A stretch of 64,000 nt of DNA from Phycicoccus sp. Soil748. GTDB taxonomy: Bacteria; Actinomycetota; Actinomycetes; Actinomycetales; Dermatophilaceae. Position numbers and translations under genes: made by a program. The notes beneath the pieces are model-generated. The model did no database searches and was not told the origin of the DNA. It worked only from the letters and a program-made list of their open reading frames with translations. Shown here one piece after another: positions 1-9,347 of this stretch. The stretch is from the NCBI RefSeq assembly GCF_001428025.1, contig NZ_LMSC01000009.1:28445-92444 (forward strand), given 5' to 3'. Position 1 is the stretch's first letter, and the number at the start of each line of letters is the position of its first letter.

Positions 1-354
1 GGCGGCGGTCCACTCGGGGTCCTCCAGGGCCGCGGTGCCGAGGTTGACCCGGCGGCAGCCGGTGGCGAGCGCGGCCTCGAGGGAGGCGGCGTCCCGGATC
101 CCGCCGCTCATCTCCACCTTGACGTCCAGGCGCCCGACGATGTCGGCCAGCAGCTCGCGGTTGGAGCCGCGCCCGAACGCCGCGTCGAGGTCGACGAGGT
201 GCAGCCACTCGGCCCCCTGCTCCTGCCAGGCGAGCGCCGCCTGCCACGGGTCGCCGAACTGGCCACCCGTGCCGGCCACCCCCTGCACGAGCTGGACGGC
301 CTGGCCGTCAGCGACGTCGACGGCGGGCAGGAGTTCGAGGCGGGGGCCGGTCAT
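1..354 (-). CDS. priA: Phosphoribosyl isomerase HisA/PriA (partial)
   Basis: Isomerises ProFAR to PRFAR in histidine synthesis; in actinobacteria that lack trpF the same enzyme (PriA) also isomerises phosphoribosylanthranilate for tryptophan. Only the first 118 codons are present: the ATG is at 352-354 and the gene runs off the left edge. Visible (beta/alpha)8-barrel features are LLPAVDV with the catalytic Asp of strand 1, [10 protein letters not shown], and [10 protein letters not shown] around strand 3. It is the last visible gene of the his operon, 119 bp after hisH, and that gap carries a tandem repeat. Whether it is bifunctional cannot be judged from this half. Confidence 0.93.
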   Translation of the reverse strand, partial: MTGPRLELLPAVDVADGQAVQLVQGVAGTGGQFGDPWQAALAWQEQGAEWLHLVDLDAAFGRGSNRELLADIVGRLDVKVEMSGGIRDAASLEAALATGCRRVNLGTAALEDPEWTAA

Positions 355-375
355 GGGGGTCCTTGCGGTCGGGGT

Positions 376-407
376 GGGGCTGGTCGGGTTGGGGGCTGGT
401 CGGGTTG
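376..407. repeat. Tandem 16-bp direct repeat, two perfect copies
   Basis: Two identical abutting copies of GGGGCTGGTCGGGTTG (376-391 and 392-407) sit in the 119-bp gap between hisH and priA. No role is evident. They could be replication slippage or part of an internal leader for priA. Confidence 0.8.
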
Positions 408-473
408 AGGGTGGAGCCGGGGTGGCGCAGACGTGCGGGGACGACGGCGTGGGGGATCAGCTGACGGTGGGGG

Positions 474-1112
474 TCACAGCGAGTGCACCCAGTTCTCGAG
501 CAGGGTCAGGCCCGCGTCGCCCGACTTCTCGGGGTGGAACTGGGTGGCCGACAGGGGTCCGTTCTCGACCGCCGCGACGAAGGGACGGCCGTGCTCGGAC
601 CAGGTGACCTTGGGGGCGACCACGGCGAACGCACCGGTGGGCGGCTCGAGCACCCACTCCTGGACGGCGTAGGAGTGCACGAAGTAGAACCGCTCGGACT
701 CGACGCCGGCGAACAGCCGGGTGCCCTGGGCCACGGTGACCTCGCTCCAGCCCATGTGCGGCACCACGTCGGCCTGCAGCCTCGTCACGGTGCCGGGCCA
801 CTCGCCCAGCCCCTCCTCGGGGCTGGCGCCGGGCTCCTCGCTGCCGTCGAACAGCACCTGCATCCCGACACAGACGCCGAGCACGGGACGCCCGCCGGCC
901 AGCCGGGTCTCGATCACCAGGGGTCCCTCGGCGGCCCGCAGCCCGGTGAGGCAGGCGTGGAAGTTGCCCACCCCGGGGACGAACAGGCCGTCGGCGTCCA
1001 GGGCCGTTGCCTTGTCGCCGGTCAGGGTGACCTCGGCGCCGACGTGCTCGAGGGCACGGACGGCGGACCGGACGTTGCCGCTGCCGTAGTCGAACACCAC
1101 GACGTGCGCCAT
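474..1112 (-). CDS. hisH: Imidazole glycerol phosphate synthase, glutaminase subunit HisH
   Basis: Glutamine amidotransferase subunit that feeds ammonia to HisF to make imidazole glycerol phosphate and AICAR. It has 212 aa, the normal length for the family. The triad of class I amidotransferases is visible: Cys81 in VLGVCVGMQ, and His193 and Glu195 in QFHPEKSG. N-terminal [13 protein letters not shown] is typical. The ATG at 1110-1112 overlaps the stop of the upstream hypothetical gene as TGATG and is preceded by GGAGGA, so it is translationally coupled within the his operon. Confidence 0.95.
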   Translation of the reverse strand: MAHVVVFDYGSGNVRSAVRALEHVGAEVTLTGDKATALDADGLFVPGVGNFHACLTGLRAAEGPLVIETRLAGGRPVLGVCVGMQVLFDGSEEPGASPEEGLGEWPGTVTRLQADVVPHMGWSEVTVAQGTRLFAGVESERFYFVHSYAVQEWVLEPPTGAFAVVAPKVTWSEHGRPFVAAVENGPLSATQFHPEKSGDAGLTLLENWVHSL

Positions 1113-1735
1113 CAGCTCTCCTCCATCTCGGCGCGGTGCCGCGCCTGCTCTGCCATGCGGGACTCGAAGCGGGCGACCGCCTGGGCGGTCGGGGCCACGA
1201 CCTGGCCACGTGGGGACGCACCCGCCGTCAGCAGGTCGGACCCCGGCAGGCCCAGGGTCGCCATCAGCGTGCGCAGCCACCCGGTGGCGTCCCCGGAGCG
1301 GTCGGCGACGACAGCGGCCACTGCTCCCGGTCCCGACCGGGCGTGCGCCGCCGCGACCAGGTCGGTGGGGCGGGCCACCTCGAGGGCCGGCGTCCGGACG
1401 CGGCCCTCCCCCGGTTCCCAGACGAGCCAGCGCTGGGTGGCGCGCCAGCCGCGAGGCCGGACCGACACCACCGCCCGGTCGCCCACGACGAAGAAGCCGA
1501 GGGCGGGACGGATCCTGCCGGGCAGTGGCCGCCCGACGAGGGTCGCGACCGGGTCGTCGTACGGCGCACCGGCGCGCGAAGCGGGCTCGGCCGGGACGAG
1601 TGCGATCCACTCCCCCTGAGGCACGACCTCGCAGGCGACCAGGCCGCGTCGCACCCAGCCCGAGGCGCGCGCGGGCTCGCCGCGCACGAGGAGCAGTCCG
1701 CGCGACGCCCGCGCGGACTGCCGCGGCACGCTCAC
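1112..1735 (-). CDS. Hypothetical protein inside the his operon
   Basis: 207-aa protein of unknown function between hisB and hisH. It is rich in Arg, Ala and Trp, lacks a signal peptide or clear membrane segment, and has an internal segment [19 protein letters not shown] followed by [16 protein letters not shown] that suggests beta structure. The GTG start (1733-1735) overlaps the hisB stop as GTGA and its own stop overlaps hisH, so it must be co-translated with both. It is not a recognised histidine enzyme. A perfect 11-bp inverted repeat lies in its first codons. Position suggests an accessory or regulatory role, which is inference only. Confidence 0.75.
   Translation of the reverse strand: MSVPRQSARASRGLLLVRGEPARASGWVRRGLVACEVVPQGEWIALVPAEPASRAGAPYDDPVATLVGRPLPGRIRPALGFFVVGDRAVVSVRPRGWRATQRWLVWEPGEGRVRTPALEVARPTDLVAAAHARSGPGAVAAVVADRSGDATGWLRTLMATLGLPGSDLLTAGASPRGQVVAPTAQAVARFESRMAEQARHRAEMEES
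1694..1720. repeat. Perfect 11-bp inverted repeat near the 5' end of the his-operon hypothetical gene
   Basis: CAGTCCGCGCG (1694-1704) and CGCGCGGACTG (1710-1720) are separated by 5 nt. In the mRNA this is a very stable hairpin starting about 12 nt after the gene's GTG codon. It could slow ribosomes or act as an intra-operon attenuator, but there is no U-tract. Confidence 0.7.
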
Positions 1736-2346
1736 GTGGAGAGGCTGCCCTTCGCGCTGGGTACGCCGCTCACGCGCGGGTCGCGGGCCACCGCGGCACG
1801 CAGCGCCCGCGCCACGGCCTTGAACTGTGCCTCGACGATGTGGTGCGGGTCGCGGCCGGACAGCACCCGGACGTGCAGCGCGATGCCGGCGCGGCCGGCG
1901 AACGACTCCCAGACGTGGCGCGTGAGCGAACCGACGTAGGTGCCCCCGATGACGACGTAGGCCTGGCCCTCGGGCTCGCCGGTGTGGACGACGTAGGGCC
2001 GCCCCGCGACGTCGACGACCGCGTGGACCAGCGCCTCGTCGAGCGGGACGGTGGCGTCGCCGAAGCGGGAGATGCCGCTCTTGTCGCCCAGGGCCTCGCG
2101 CAGGGCGTCGCCGAGCACGATGGCGACGTCCTCGACGGTGTGGTGGGCGTCGACGTCGACGTCACCGGTGGCCTTGACGCGCAGGTCGATGAGCGAGTGC
2201 TTGGCCAGCGAGGTGAGCATGTGGTCGTAGAACCGCACGCCGGTCGAGACGTCGGCAACACCGGTGCCGTCGAGGTCGAGCTCGAGCTCGACGCTGGACT
2301 CCGAGGTCGACCGGCTCAGCGAGACCCTGCGGTCACCTGCGGTCAC
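1732..2346 (-). CDS. hisB: Imidazoleglycerol-phosphate dehydratase HisB
   Basis: Dehydrates imidazole glycerol phosphate to imidazole acetol phosphate, a Mn-dependent step. At 204 aa it is the monofunctional actinobacterial form without the phosphatase domain of E. coli HisB. The metal-binding motifs [10 protein letters not shown] and [12 protein letters not shown] are both present, as is FYDHML near residue 41. The GTG start (2344-2346) overlaps the hisC stop as GTGA, which fixes the start and implies translational coupling. The C-terminus overlaps the next gene's GTG in the same way. Confidence 0.96.
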   Translation of the reverse strand: MTAGDRRVSLSRSTSESSVELELDLDGTGVADVSTGVRFYDHMLTSLAKHSLIDLRVKATGDVDVDAHHTVEDVAIVLGDALREALGDKSGISRFGDATVPLDEALVHAVVDVAGRPYVVHTGEPEGQAYVVIGGTYVGSLTRHVWESFAGRAGIALHVRVLSGRDPHHIVEAQFKAVARALRAAVARDPRVSGVPSAKGSLST

Positions 2347-3509
2347 GGGGCGCTCCTGTCGGTGGCGGTGTCGGCGATCTCGGCCACGGCGGCCAGGAAC
2401 GCGTCCGTCTCGGCCGGGGTCCCGGCCGTGACACGAAGATAGTGGGGGATGCCGACGTCGCGGACCAGCACACCCCGCTCGAGCAGCGCCCGCCACGTCG
2501 CCGCGGCGTCGGCGAGACCGCCGAACAGGACGAAGTTGGCGTCGCTGGCGACCGGGGCGTAGCCGAGCTCGGCGAGCCGGGACACCATGCGGTCGCGCTG
2601 CTCCTTGATGGCCTCGACGGTGCCGAGCATCTGGTCGGCGTGCGCGAGGGCGCCCAGCGCGATCGCCTGCGTGGGGGCCGACAGGTGGTAGGGCAGCCGC
2701 ACGAGCCGCAGCGCGTCGACGAGGGCGGGGTCCGCCGCGAGGTAGCCGAGGCGACCGCCCGCGAAGGCGAACGCCTTGCTCATGGTCCGGGTGACGACCA
2801 GGCGCGGACGCCCTTCGAGCAGGGTCAGCGCGCTCGGGGTGCCGGGACGGGCGAACTCGGCGTACGCCTCGTCCACGACGACGACGGCCCGCTCGGCCGC
2901 GGCGTACACCGCCTCCACCACGTCGAGGCCCAGCGCGGTGCCGGTCGGGTTGTTGGGCGAGCAGAGGAAGACGACGTGCGGCTGGTGCTCGCGCACCTGC
3001 TCCACCGCCGACTCGGCGGTGAGGTCGAACGGCGCGTAGGGACCGGCGCCGCGCAGCCCGTCCACCCACGTCATGCCCGTGCCGGTGCTGATCAGGGGGT
3101 GCATCGAGTAGGCCGGCGTGAACCCGAGGGCCGTGCGCCCGGGACCGCCGAACGCCAGGACGACGTGCTGGAGCACCTCGTTGGACCCGTTGCCGGCCCA
3201 GACCTGCGCCGGCTCCACCTCGACGCCCGAGGCGGAGGTCAGGTATGCCGCGAGCGCCGTGCGGAGCTCGGTGAACTCGCGGTCGGGATAGCGGTTGAGC
3301 GTCGGCGCCACCGCGGCCACGCGCGCCGTGATGTCCGCGACCACGTCCTCGGGCACGGGGTAGGAGCTCTCGTTGGTGTTGAGCCGCACGGGGACGTCGA
3401 GCTGGGGCGCGCCGTAGGGGCTCGCGCCACGCAGGTCCTCGCGCAGGAGGGCGTCGAGGCGCGCCCGGTTGGCGTCGAGGTCGGTGGTCACGTCGGTGGA
3501 CCCGCTCAC
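2343..3509 (-). CDS. hisC: Histidinol-phosphate aminotransferase HisC
   Basis: PLP-dependent transaminase converting imidazole acetol phosphate and glutamate to histidinol phosphate. Fold type I motifs are visible: [10 protein letters not shown] near the N-terminus, [19 protein letters not shown], and the PLP lysine in [14 protein letters not shown]. The start is uncertain. GTG codons at 3519-3521, 3507-3509 and 3489-3491 are all in frame. I chose 3509, which lies 16 bp after the hisD stop with GAGG upstream; 3491 would begin [16 protein letters not shown] and fits family N-termini equally well. Operon gene 2. Confidence 0.93.
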   Translation of the reverse strand: MSGSTDVTTDLDANRARLDALLREDLRGASPYGAPQLDVPVRLNTNESSYPVPEDVVADITARVAAVAPTLNRYPDREFTELRTALAAYLTSASGVEVEPAQVWAGNGSNEVLQHVVLAFGGPGRTALGFTPAYSMHPLISTGTGMTWVDGLRGAGPYAPFDLTAESAVEQVREHQPHVVFLCSPNNPTGTALGLDVVEAVYAAAERAVVVVDEAYAEFARPGTPSALTLLEGRPRLVVTRTMSKAFAFAGGRLGYLAADPALVDALRLVRLPYHLSAPTQAIALGALAHADQMLGTVEAIKEQRDRMVSRLAELGYAPVASDANFVLFGGLADAAATWRALLERGVLVRDVGIPHYLRVTAGTPAETDAFLAAVAEIADTATDRSAP

Positions 3510-3525
3510 GGTCGGTCGCACCGCC

Positions 3526-4869
3526 TCAACGGCCGTCGTCGAAGCGGGCGGTGACCGCCTCGCCGTGGGCGGGGAGGTCCTCGGCCTGCGACAGGGCGAC
3601 GACGTGGTGGGCAACGTCCTGCAGTGCCTCGCGGCTGTAGTCGACGACGTGGGTGCCGCGCAGGAACGACTGCACGGACAGGCCGCTGCTGTGGCAGGCG
3701 CAGCCCCCGGTGGGCAGGACGTGGTTGGACCCGGCGACGTAGTCGCCGAGGCTCACGGGCGAGAAGGCGCCGACGAACACCGCGCCGGCGTTGCGCACCC
3801 GTGCGGCCACGGCGGCGGCGTCGTCGGTCTGGATCTCGAGGTGCTCCGCGGCGTAGGCGTTGACCACCTGCAGCCCCTGGTCGAGGTCGTCGACGAGCAC
3901 CAGCCCGGACTGCGGGCCGGTGAGGGCGGTGCGCACCCGGTCGGCGTGCTTGGTCGCCGGCACGCGCCGCTCGACGGCGGCGGCGACGGCGTCGGCCAGC
4001 TCCGTGCTCGCGGTGACCAGGACGGAGGCGGCGAACGGGTCGTGCTCGGCCTGGCTGATGAGGTCGGCGGCGACGTGGACCGGGTCGGCGGAGTCGTCGG
4101 CGAGGATGGCGATCTCGGTGGTGCCAGCCTCCGAGTCGATGCCGATGAGCCCCTTGAGCAGCCGCTTGGCCGCGGTGACGTAGATGTTGCCCGGGCCGGT
4201 GACCAGGTCGACGGGCTCGGCGACGACCGCGTCGTCTCCCTCACCGTCGGTGAAGCCGTAGGCGAACGCAGCCACGGCCTGGGCGCCGCCGACGGCATAC
4301 ACCTCCTCGACCCCCAGCAGGGCGCAGGCGGCCAGGACCGTCGGGTGCGGGTAGCCGGCGAAGATACCGGTGTTCTCACGTTGGGGAGGGCTGGCGACCG
4401 CGAGGGAACCGACCTCGGCAACCTGCGCGGGGACGACGTTCATGACCACGCTGGAGGGGTAGACGGCCCGGCCGCCGGGCACGTAGAGCCCGACCCTGTC
4501 GACCGGCACCCAGCGCTCGGTGACGGAGCCACCGGGGACCACCTGGGTGGTCGTGGTGCTGCGGCGCTGGTCCTCGTGCACGAGGCGGGCGCGGCGGATG
4601 GACTCGTCGAGGGCGGCCCAGACGTCCGGGGCCAGCGTGTCGAGGGCTGCGGTGATGACCTCGGCCGGCACCCGCAGCGTGGGCGGGCGGACGCCGTCGA
4701 AGCGCTCACCGAGCTCGTAGAGGGCCTCCGCGCCGCGGTGGCGCACGTCCTCGCACAGGGGCCGGACGGTCTCGACGGCCGCCGCCACGTCGAACTCGGC
4801 TCGCGGCAGCAGGTGGCGCAGCTCGCGGGCACCGAGGTCGCGTCCGCGCAGGTCGATCGTGGACATCAT
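3526..4869 (-). CDS. hisD: Histidinol dehydrogenase HisD
   Basis: Zn-dependent enzyme catalysing the last two NAD-linked oxidations from histidinol to histidine. The 447-aa length is typical. Recognisable segments are [20 protein letters not shown], the nucleotide-region [33 protein letters not shown], and the C-terminal GSNHVLPTG. It is the first gene of the operon. Two adjacent ATGs exist (4869 and 4866); a TAGACT -10 element lies 7 nt before the first, so the mRNA probably begins at the start codon. Confidence 0.97.
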   Translation of the reverse strand: MMSTIDLRGRDLGARELRHLLPRAEFDVAAAVETVRPLCEDVRHRGAEALYELGERFDGVRPPTLRVPAEVITAALDTLAPDVWAALDESIRRARLVHEDQRRSTTTTQVVPGGSVTERWVPVDRVGLYVPGGRAVYPSSVVMNVVPAQVAEVGSLAVASPPQRENTGIFAGYPHPTVLAACALLGVEEVYAVGGAQAVAAFAYGFTDGEGDDAVVAEPVDLVTGPGNIYVTAAKRLLKGLIGIDSEAGTTEIAILADDSADPVHVAADLISQAEHDPFAASVLVTASTELADAVAAAVERRVPATKHADRVRTALTGPQSGLVLVDDLDQGLQVVNAYAAEHLEIQTDDAAAVAARVRNAGAVFVGAFSPVSLGDYVAGSNHVLPTGGCACHSSGLSVQSFLRGTHVVDYSREALQDVAHHVVALSQAEDLPAHGEAVTARFDDGR

Positions 4870-4876
4870 GGGCCCA

Positions 4877-4882
4877 AGTCTA
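4877..4882 (-). promoter_or_regulatory. -10 element of the his operon (leaderless hisD)
   Basis: TAGACT on the minus strand ends 7 nt before the hisD ATG, so transcription should start at or next to the start codon. No Shine-Dalgarno is present. Confidence 0.75.
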
Positions 4883-4923
4883 GGCGGGGCCCTGTGGACG
4901 TCCGAACCCCGCCGGTGGCGGTC

Positions 4924-6300
4924 TCAGCCCCCGGATGACCGACGGAGCACGGGGTCGCCCCCGGGCTCGGGCTGTGGGGGCGCGGGCTGCTCCCCGGCAG
5001 GGTCTGGCTGGGTCGCGGCGAGGGTCACGCTCGTCTCGACGGGGCCGAACGTCGCGTCGATCTCGTCCTGCATCTGCTCCCCCGGCCAGCGGGCCGCCAG
5101 CAGCACGAACATGCCCAGCGTGAGGACGGCGCAGATCCCGACCGAGGCGGCCGGCGAGGTGTGCTCCGAGACCCAGCCCGCGGCGAGGAAGCAGAGACCG
5201 GTGACCCCGACCGACAGGGCGCCGGCGAGGCCGAACACCCGGCCGCGCATTGCGGTGGGCACCAGGAGGGTGAAGGCCGACTGCAGCGGCAGCATGTAGC
5301 TCTGCAGGGCACCTGAGACGAACCACGCAGCCCACACCACCGGCAGCGGCGGCTCGAAGATCGTCACGAGCAGCGGCAGCGGCATGACCAGGGCCAGCCG
5401 GAGCACGAGGCGGAACTGGCGCTCCGCGGGCAGCCGGCCCAGGAGCAGGAGGCCGGCCACGGCGCCGAGGATGGGGGCGGCCATGAGCAGGCCGCCCCAC
5501 GTGGAGGACCCGGTGTGGTCGCTCGCGTAGGGCAGCGCCACCGCCTCCGGCGCCGCGGCGGCGAGGGCGCTGGCCAGGGACAGCAGGAGCAGCATGGTCA
5601 GGACGCTGCTGGTGCGGATCTGTCGCCAACCCTCGGCCAGGTCGCCCAGCAGCCCGGACAGCGGGCCGTCCGCGCCGTCGACCACTGCCTTCGGTGGCGT
5701 GACGACGGCGAGCACGACGGCGCCGACGAGGAAGGTGGCGAGGTCGAGCAGCAGCGCCGTGGTGTCACCCACCAGCCCCACGACGACGCCGCCGAGGGCG
5801 AGCCCGATGGCCTGGTTGACCTGCGTGGCCAGGGTGGTGAGCCCGAACGCACGGGCGTACACGCGGCGTACGGGGAACAGGTCGGTGAGCAGCATCTGGC
5901 TGGCGGTCATGGCGGGACCACCCACGAACTCGAGCACGAAGACGAGGCCGAGCACGAGCGACACGGACTCGGTGGTGCGGACGGCGAGCACGAGCAGCAC
6001 CACGAGGGCAGCCCGGATGAGGTGGGTGCCGACGAGGGTGGTCCGCGGGGCCAGCCGGTCGCAGAGCGGGGCGAGCAGCGCCCGTCCGAGGATGCTAGGG
6101 ACGAGGGACACCGCGAAGGTGGCTGCCGTCGCGAGCGCCGACCCGGTCCACGTGTAGACCACGGCCGCCACCGTGATCCGGGCGATGTAGTCGCCCCAGG
6201 TGGACAGGGTGGAGGCGGCGAAGACGGGGAGGAACACGGGGGTGCGGAGCACCTCGGTGTACGAGGGCACCGCGACGGCGCCGTCCTTCCCGCTGACCAT
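4924..6300 (-). CDS. MFS transporter
   Basis: 458-aa integral membrane protein of the major facilitator superfamily with about 12 hydrophobic segments, starting with LRTPVFLPVFAASTLSTWGD and ending around residue 410 in a hydrophilic Pro/Glu-rich tail. The loop LCDRLAPRTTLVGTHLIRA after segment 2 resembles motif A of this family. The arrangement resembles multidrug-type or enterobactin-exporter-like permeases, but the substrate cannot be read from sequence. It is transcribed from its own leaderless promoter between hisD and glnE. Confidence 0.85.
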   Translation of the reverse strand: MVSGKDGAVAVPSYTEVLRTPVFLPVFAASTLSTWGDYIARITVAAVVYTWTGSALATAATFAVSLVPSILGRALLAPLCDRLAPRTTLVGTHLIRAALVVLLVLAVRTTESVSLVLGLVFVLEFVGGPAMTASQMLLTDLFPVRRVYARAFGLTTLATQVNQAIGLALGGVVVGLVGDTTALLLDLATFLVGAVVLAVVTPPKAVVDGADGPLSGLLGDLAEGWRQIRTSSVLTMLLLLSLASALAAAAPEAVALPYASDHTGSSTWGGLLMAAPILGAVAGLLLLGRLPAERQFRLVLRLALVMPLPLLVTIFEPPLPVVWAAWFVSGALQSYMLPLQSAFTLLVPTAMRGRVFGLAGALSVGVTGLCFLAAGWVSEHTSPAASVGICAVLTLGMFVLLAARWPGEQMQDEIDATFGPVETSVTLAATQPDPAGEQPAPPQPEPGGDPVLRRSSGG

Positions 6301-6306
6301 TGACCG

Positions 6307-6312
6307 ACCGTA
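6307..6312 (-). promoter_or_regulatory. -10 element for the MFS gene (leaderless)
   Basis: TACGGT on the minus strand lies 6 nt before the ATG at 6298-6300. No Shine-Dalgarno site is seen. Confidence 0.65.
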
Positions 6313-6317
6313 CCCCG

Positions 6318-9300
6318 CTACCGGGACCCGTAAAAGTTGGACTCGGTGACCGCGCGGGCGTGCCTCGCCACCCGCCGGTAGGCCCCGGCGAGGTCGGCGC
6401 CGGAGCCCGGTTCGCCGCCCAGGATGCGGCTGACGCCGTCGGCGACCCGCAGGTCGGACGGGACGCTCTCGGCGGGCTTGCCCCGGAAGAGCACCGCGGC
6501 GTTGCGAAGCCGGGAGGCCATGGTCCACGACGCCCGCAGCGCCTCGCCCTGCTCCTCGTCGAGGTACCCCGCCCCGACCGCGGCCTCCAGGGCGGGCAGC
6601 GTCGAGGTCGTGCGCAGTCCCTCGACCTCGTGGGCGTGCTGCATCTGGACCAGCTGGACGGTCCACTCGACGTCGCTGAGACCACCGCGCCCGAGCTTGA
6701 AGTGGCTCTTCGGGTCGGCGCCGCGGGGCAGGCGCTCGGCCTCCATCCGGGCCTTGAGCCGCCGGATCTCGCGCACCTGGGTGGCCGTGAGGCCCTCGTC
6801 GGGCCAGCGCAGCGGGTCGACGAGCTCGAGGAATCTCGTGCCCAGCTCCCCGTCGGCGGCGATCGGCATCGCCCGCAGCAGCGCCTGCGACTCCCACGTG
6901 AGCGACCAGCGCGCGTAGTAGGCGCGGTAGCTCGCGAGGCTGCGGACGAGCGGTCCGCTCTTGCCCTCGGGGCGCAGGTCGGCGTCGAGCCCGAGCGCGG
7001 GGTCCGGACCCGCGGACCCGAGCAGCCGGCGCAGCTCCTGCACGGTCTCCAGCGCCTGCTCCTGGGCGACCTTCTCGTCGGCGCCGTCGAGGGGGTCGTG
7101 GACGAAGAGCACGTCGGCGTCGGAGCCGTACCCCACCTCTCCCCCACCGAGGCGCCCCATCCCGACGACGAGCAGGCGGGTGCACCGCGGCCCGTGGCGC
7201 TCCTCGACGACCCGGACCGCCACCGAGAGCGCTGTCTCGAGCAGGGCGGCGGTGAGGTCGGTGAGGGCGGTGCCGACCTGCTGGAGGTCGAGCTCGCCGG
7301 TGAGGTCGGCGACGGCGATGCGGAAGAGCTCCTGGCGCCGCAGGCTGCGCGCGGCCCGCACGGCCCGGTCGGGGTCGGCCTGCCGGCCGGCCGCGGCGGT
7401 CATCCGCCGGACGAGGTCGGCCCGCGGAAGGGGGGTGAGCCCGCCCGGGTCGCCCAGCATCGCCACCGACTCGGGCGCCCCGACGAGCAGGTCGGCGGCG
7501 TAGCGGCTGCGGGCCAGGGTGTGCGCCAGCCGCTCGGCGGCCGAGCCCTCGTCACGCAGGAGGCGCAGGTACCAGTGGGTCGACCCCAGCTCCTCGCTGA
7601 CCTTGCGGAACGCGAGCAGCCCACCGTCGGGATCGGCCTCGTCGGCGAACCAAGCGAGCATCACCGGCAGCAGCGTCCGCTGGATCGCGGCCCGGCGGCT
7701 CACCCCGGAGGTGAGCGCCTCGAGGTGGCGGATGGCCCCGGCGGGGTCGCGGAAGCCCAGGGCGGCCAGCCGCTCGCGGGCGGCCTCCGGCCCCAGCCGC
7801 GCGTCGCTGGTGCTGAGGCGTGCGACCGCGGCGAGCAGGGGCCGGTAGAACAGCCGCTCGTGGATGCGGCGCACCTCCCGGGCCTGCGCCTGCCGCTGGG
7901 CCTCGACCGCCTTGGCGGCGTCCGACCGGTGCCCCAGGGCGCGGCCGAGCCGGCGCAGGTCGGCCTCCGCCGTGGGCATGAGGTGGGTGCGGCGCAGCCG
8001 GAACAGCTGGATCCGGTGCTCCAGGGTCCGCAGCAGCCGGTAGGCGGCATCGAGCGTCGCGGCGTCGTCGCGCCCCACGTAGCCACCCCTGGCGAGGGCG
8101 TCCAGCGCCTCGAGCGTGGTGCCGGAGCGCAGCGAGGCGTCGGCCCGGCCGTGCACCAGCTGCAGCAGCTGCACGCTGAACTCGACGTCGCGCAGCCCGC
8201 CCGGCCCGAGCTTCAGCTGGCGGTCGGCCTCGGCGGCGGGCACGTGCTGCTCCACCCGGCGACGCATCGCCTGGACGTCCTCGACGAAGTTGTCCCGCGA
8301 GGCCGCCTGCCACACCATCGGCCGCACCGCCTCCAGGTAGGCCCCACCCAGCGCCCGGTCGCCGGCGACGGGTCGCGCCTTGAGCAGCGCCTGGAACTCC
8401 CAGGTCTTGGCCCAGCGCTCGTAGTAGGCGCGGTGGCTCTCGACGGTCCTCACCAGCGGACCGTTCTTGCCCTCGGGGCGCAGGGCCGCGTCGACCGGCC
8501 ACAGCGTGCCCTCCCCCGTCGAGGTGGAGCACGCCCGCATGAGGTGGGTCGCGAGCGCGGTGCCCGCGGCGAGCGCACGTGGCTCGTCGACGCCCTCGCG
8601 CGGCTCGGCCACGAAGATGACGTCGACGTCGCTGACGTAGTTGAGCTCGCGCCCCCCGGTCTTGCCCATCCCGATCACCGCGAAGTCGCACAGGTCCGCG
8701 TCGTCACCGACGTGGTCGCGGGCGATCTGCAGGGCCGCCTCGAGCGCCGCCTCGGCGAGGTCCGCCAGCGCTGCCGCCGCCTCGGGCAGCGCGGCGGGGG
8801 CGTCGTCGGTGGTGAGGTCGAGCGCCGCGATGCCGAGCAGCTGCCGCCGGTAGCCGATGCGCAGGGCGTCGTACGGCGTGCGGCCGCCGGTCTCGCGCAC
8901 GGCGGTGACCAGTTCCTCGACCCGCTGCTCCGGCGTGCGCGGTCGCGCCTCGGCGACGCTGCGCCAGTGCTCGGGGTGCGCCACGAGGTGGTCGCCGAGG
9001 GCGCTCGAGGCACCGAGGACCGCGAGCAGCCGGTCGCGGGCCGCGCCCGGGTGGCGCAGGGCCGCGACCAGGCCTGTCACCTCGGTGGCCGCTCCCGACT
9101 CCTCGTCACGGCGCCTGGGCTCGGAGGCCCGCAGCGCCTCCATGAGGCGCACGACGCTGAGCAGGGCGAGGTCGGGGTCGGCGACGGCGCCGAGCGCGTC
9201 GGGCAGGCCGTCGTTGAAGACGTCGTCGAGGGGGTCGACCAGACCGGAGAGCGCCGGGTCGGCCAGCAGCTGCTCGGCCCGGGGCGGGTCGGCGAAGCCC

Positions 9301-9347
9301 AGCCGTGCGAGCGTCGCCGACCGGGAGGTCGCGCGGCCCGAGATCAC
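6318..9347 (-). CDS. glnE: Glutamine synthetase adenylyltransferase/removase GlnE
   Basis: Bifunctional enzyme that adds AMP to, or removes it from, the regulatory Tyr of GlnA1-type glutamine synthetase, under PII control. 1009 aa, as expected. Two nucleotidyltransferase domains are visible: the N-terminal removase site YVSDVD (residues 237-242) and the C-terminal transferase site YGSDAD (740-745), each followed by an acidic strand and LRPEGK(N/S)GPLVR. The GTG start (9345-9347) overlaps the glnA2 stop as GTGA, so expression is coupled to glnA2. The order glnA2-glnE is the same as in mycobacteria. Confidence 0.97.
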   Translation of the reverse strand: MISGRATSRSATLARLGFADPPRAEQLLADPALSGLVDPLDDVFNDGLPDALGAVADPDLALLSVVRLMEALRASEPRRRDEESGAATEVTGLVAALRHPGAARDRLLAVLGASSALGDHLVAHPEHWRSVAEARPRTPEQRVEELVTAVRETGGRTPYDALRIGYRRQLLGIAALDLTTDDAPAALPEAAAALADLAEAALEAALQIARDHVGDDADLCDFAVIGMGKTGGRELNYVSDVDVIFVAEPREGVDEPRALAAGTALATHLMRACSTSTGEGTLWPVDAALRPEGKNGPLVRTVESHRAYYERWAKTWEFQALLKARPVAGDRALGGAYLEAVRPMVWQAASRDNFVEDVQAMRRRVEQHVPAAEADRQLKLGPGGLRDVEFSVQLLQLVHGRADASLRSGTTLEALDALARGGYVGRDDAATLDAAYRLLRTLEHRIQLFRLRRTHLMPTAEADLRRLGRALGHRSDAAKAVEAQRQAQAREVRRIHERLFYRPLLAAVARLSTSDARLGPEAARERLAALGFRDPAGAIRHLEALTSGVSRRAAIQRTLLPVMLAWFADEADPDGGLLAFRKVSEELGSTHWYLRLLRDEGSAAERLAHTLARSRYAADLLVGAPESVAMLGDPGGLTPLPRADLVRRMTAAAGRQADPDRAVRAARSLRRQELFRIAVADLTGELDLQQVGTALTDLTAALLETALSVAVRVVEERHGPRCTRLLVVGMGRLGGGEVGYGSDADVLFVHDPLDGADEKVAQEQALETVQELRRLLGSAGPDPALGLDADLRPEGKSGPLVRSLASYRAYYARWSLTWESQALLRAMPIAADGELGTRFLELVDPLRWPDEGLTATQVREIRRLKARMEAERLPRGADPKSHFKLGRGGLSDVEWTVQLVQMQHAHEVEGLRTTSTLPALEAAVGAGYLDEEQGEALRASWTMASRLRNAAVLFRGKPAESVPSDLRVADGVSRILGGEPGSGADLAGAYRRVARHARAVTESNFYGSR

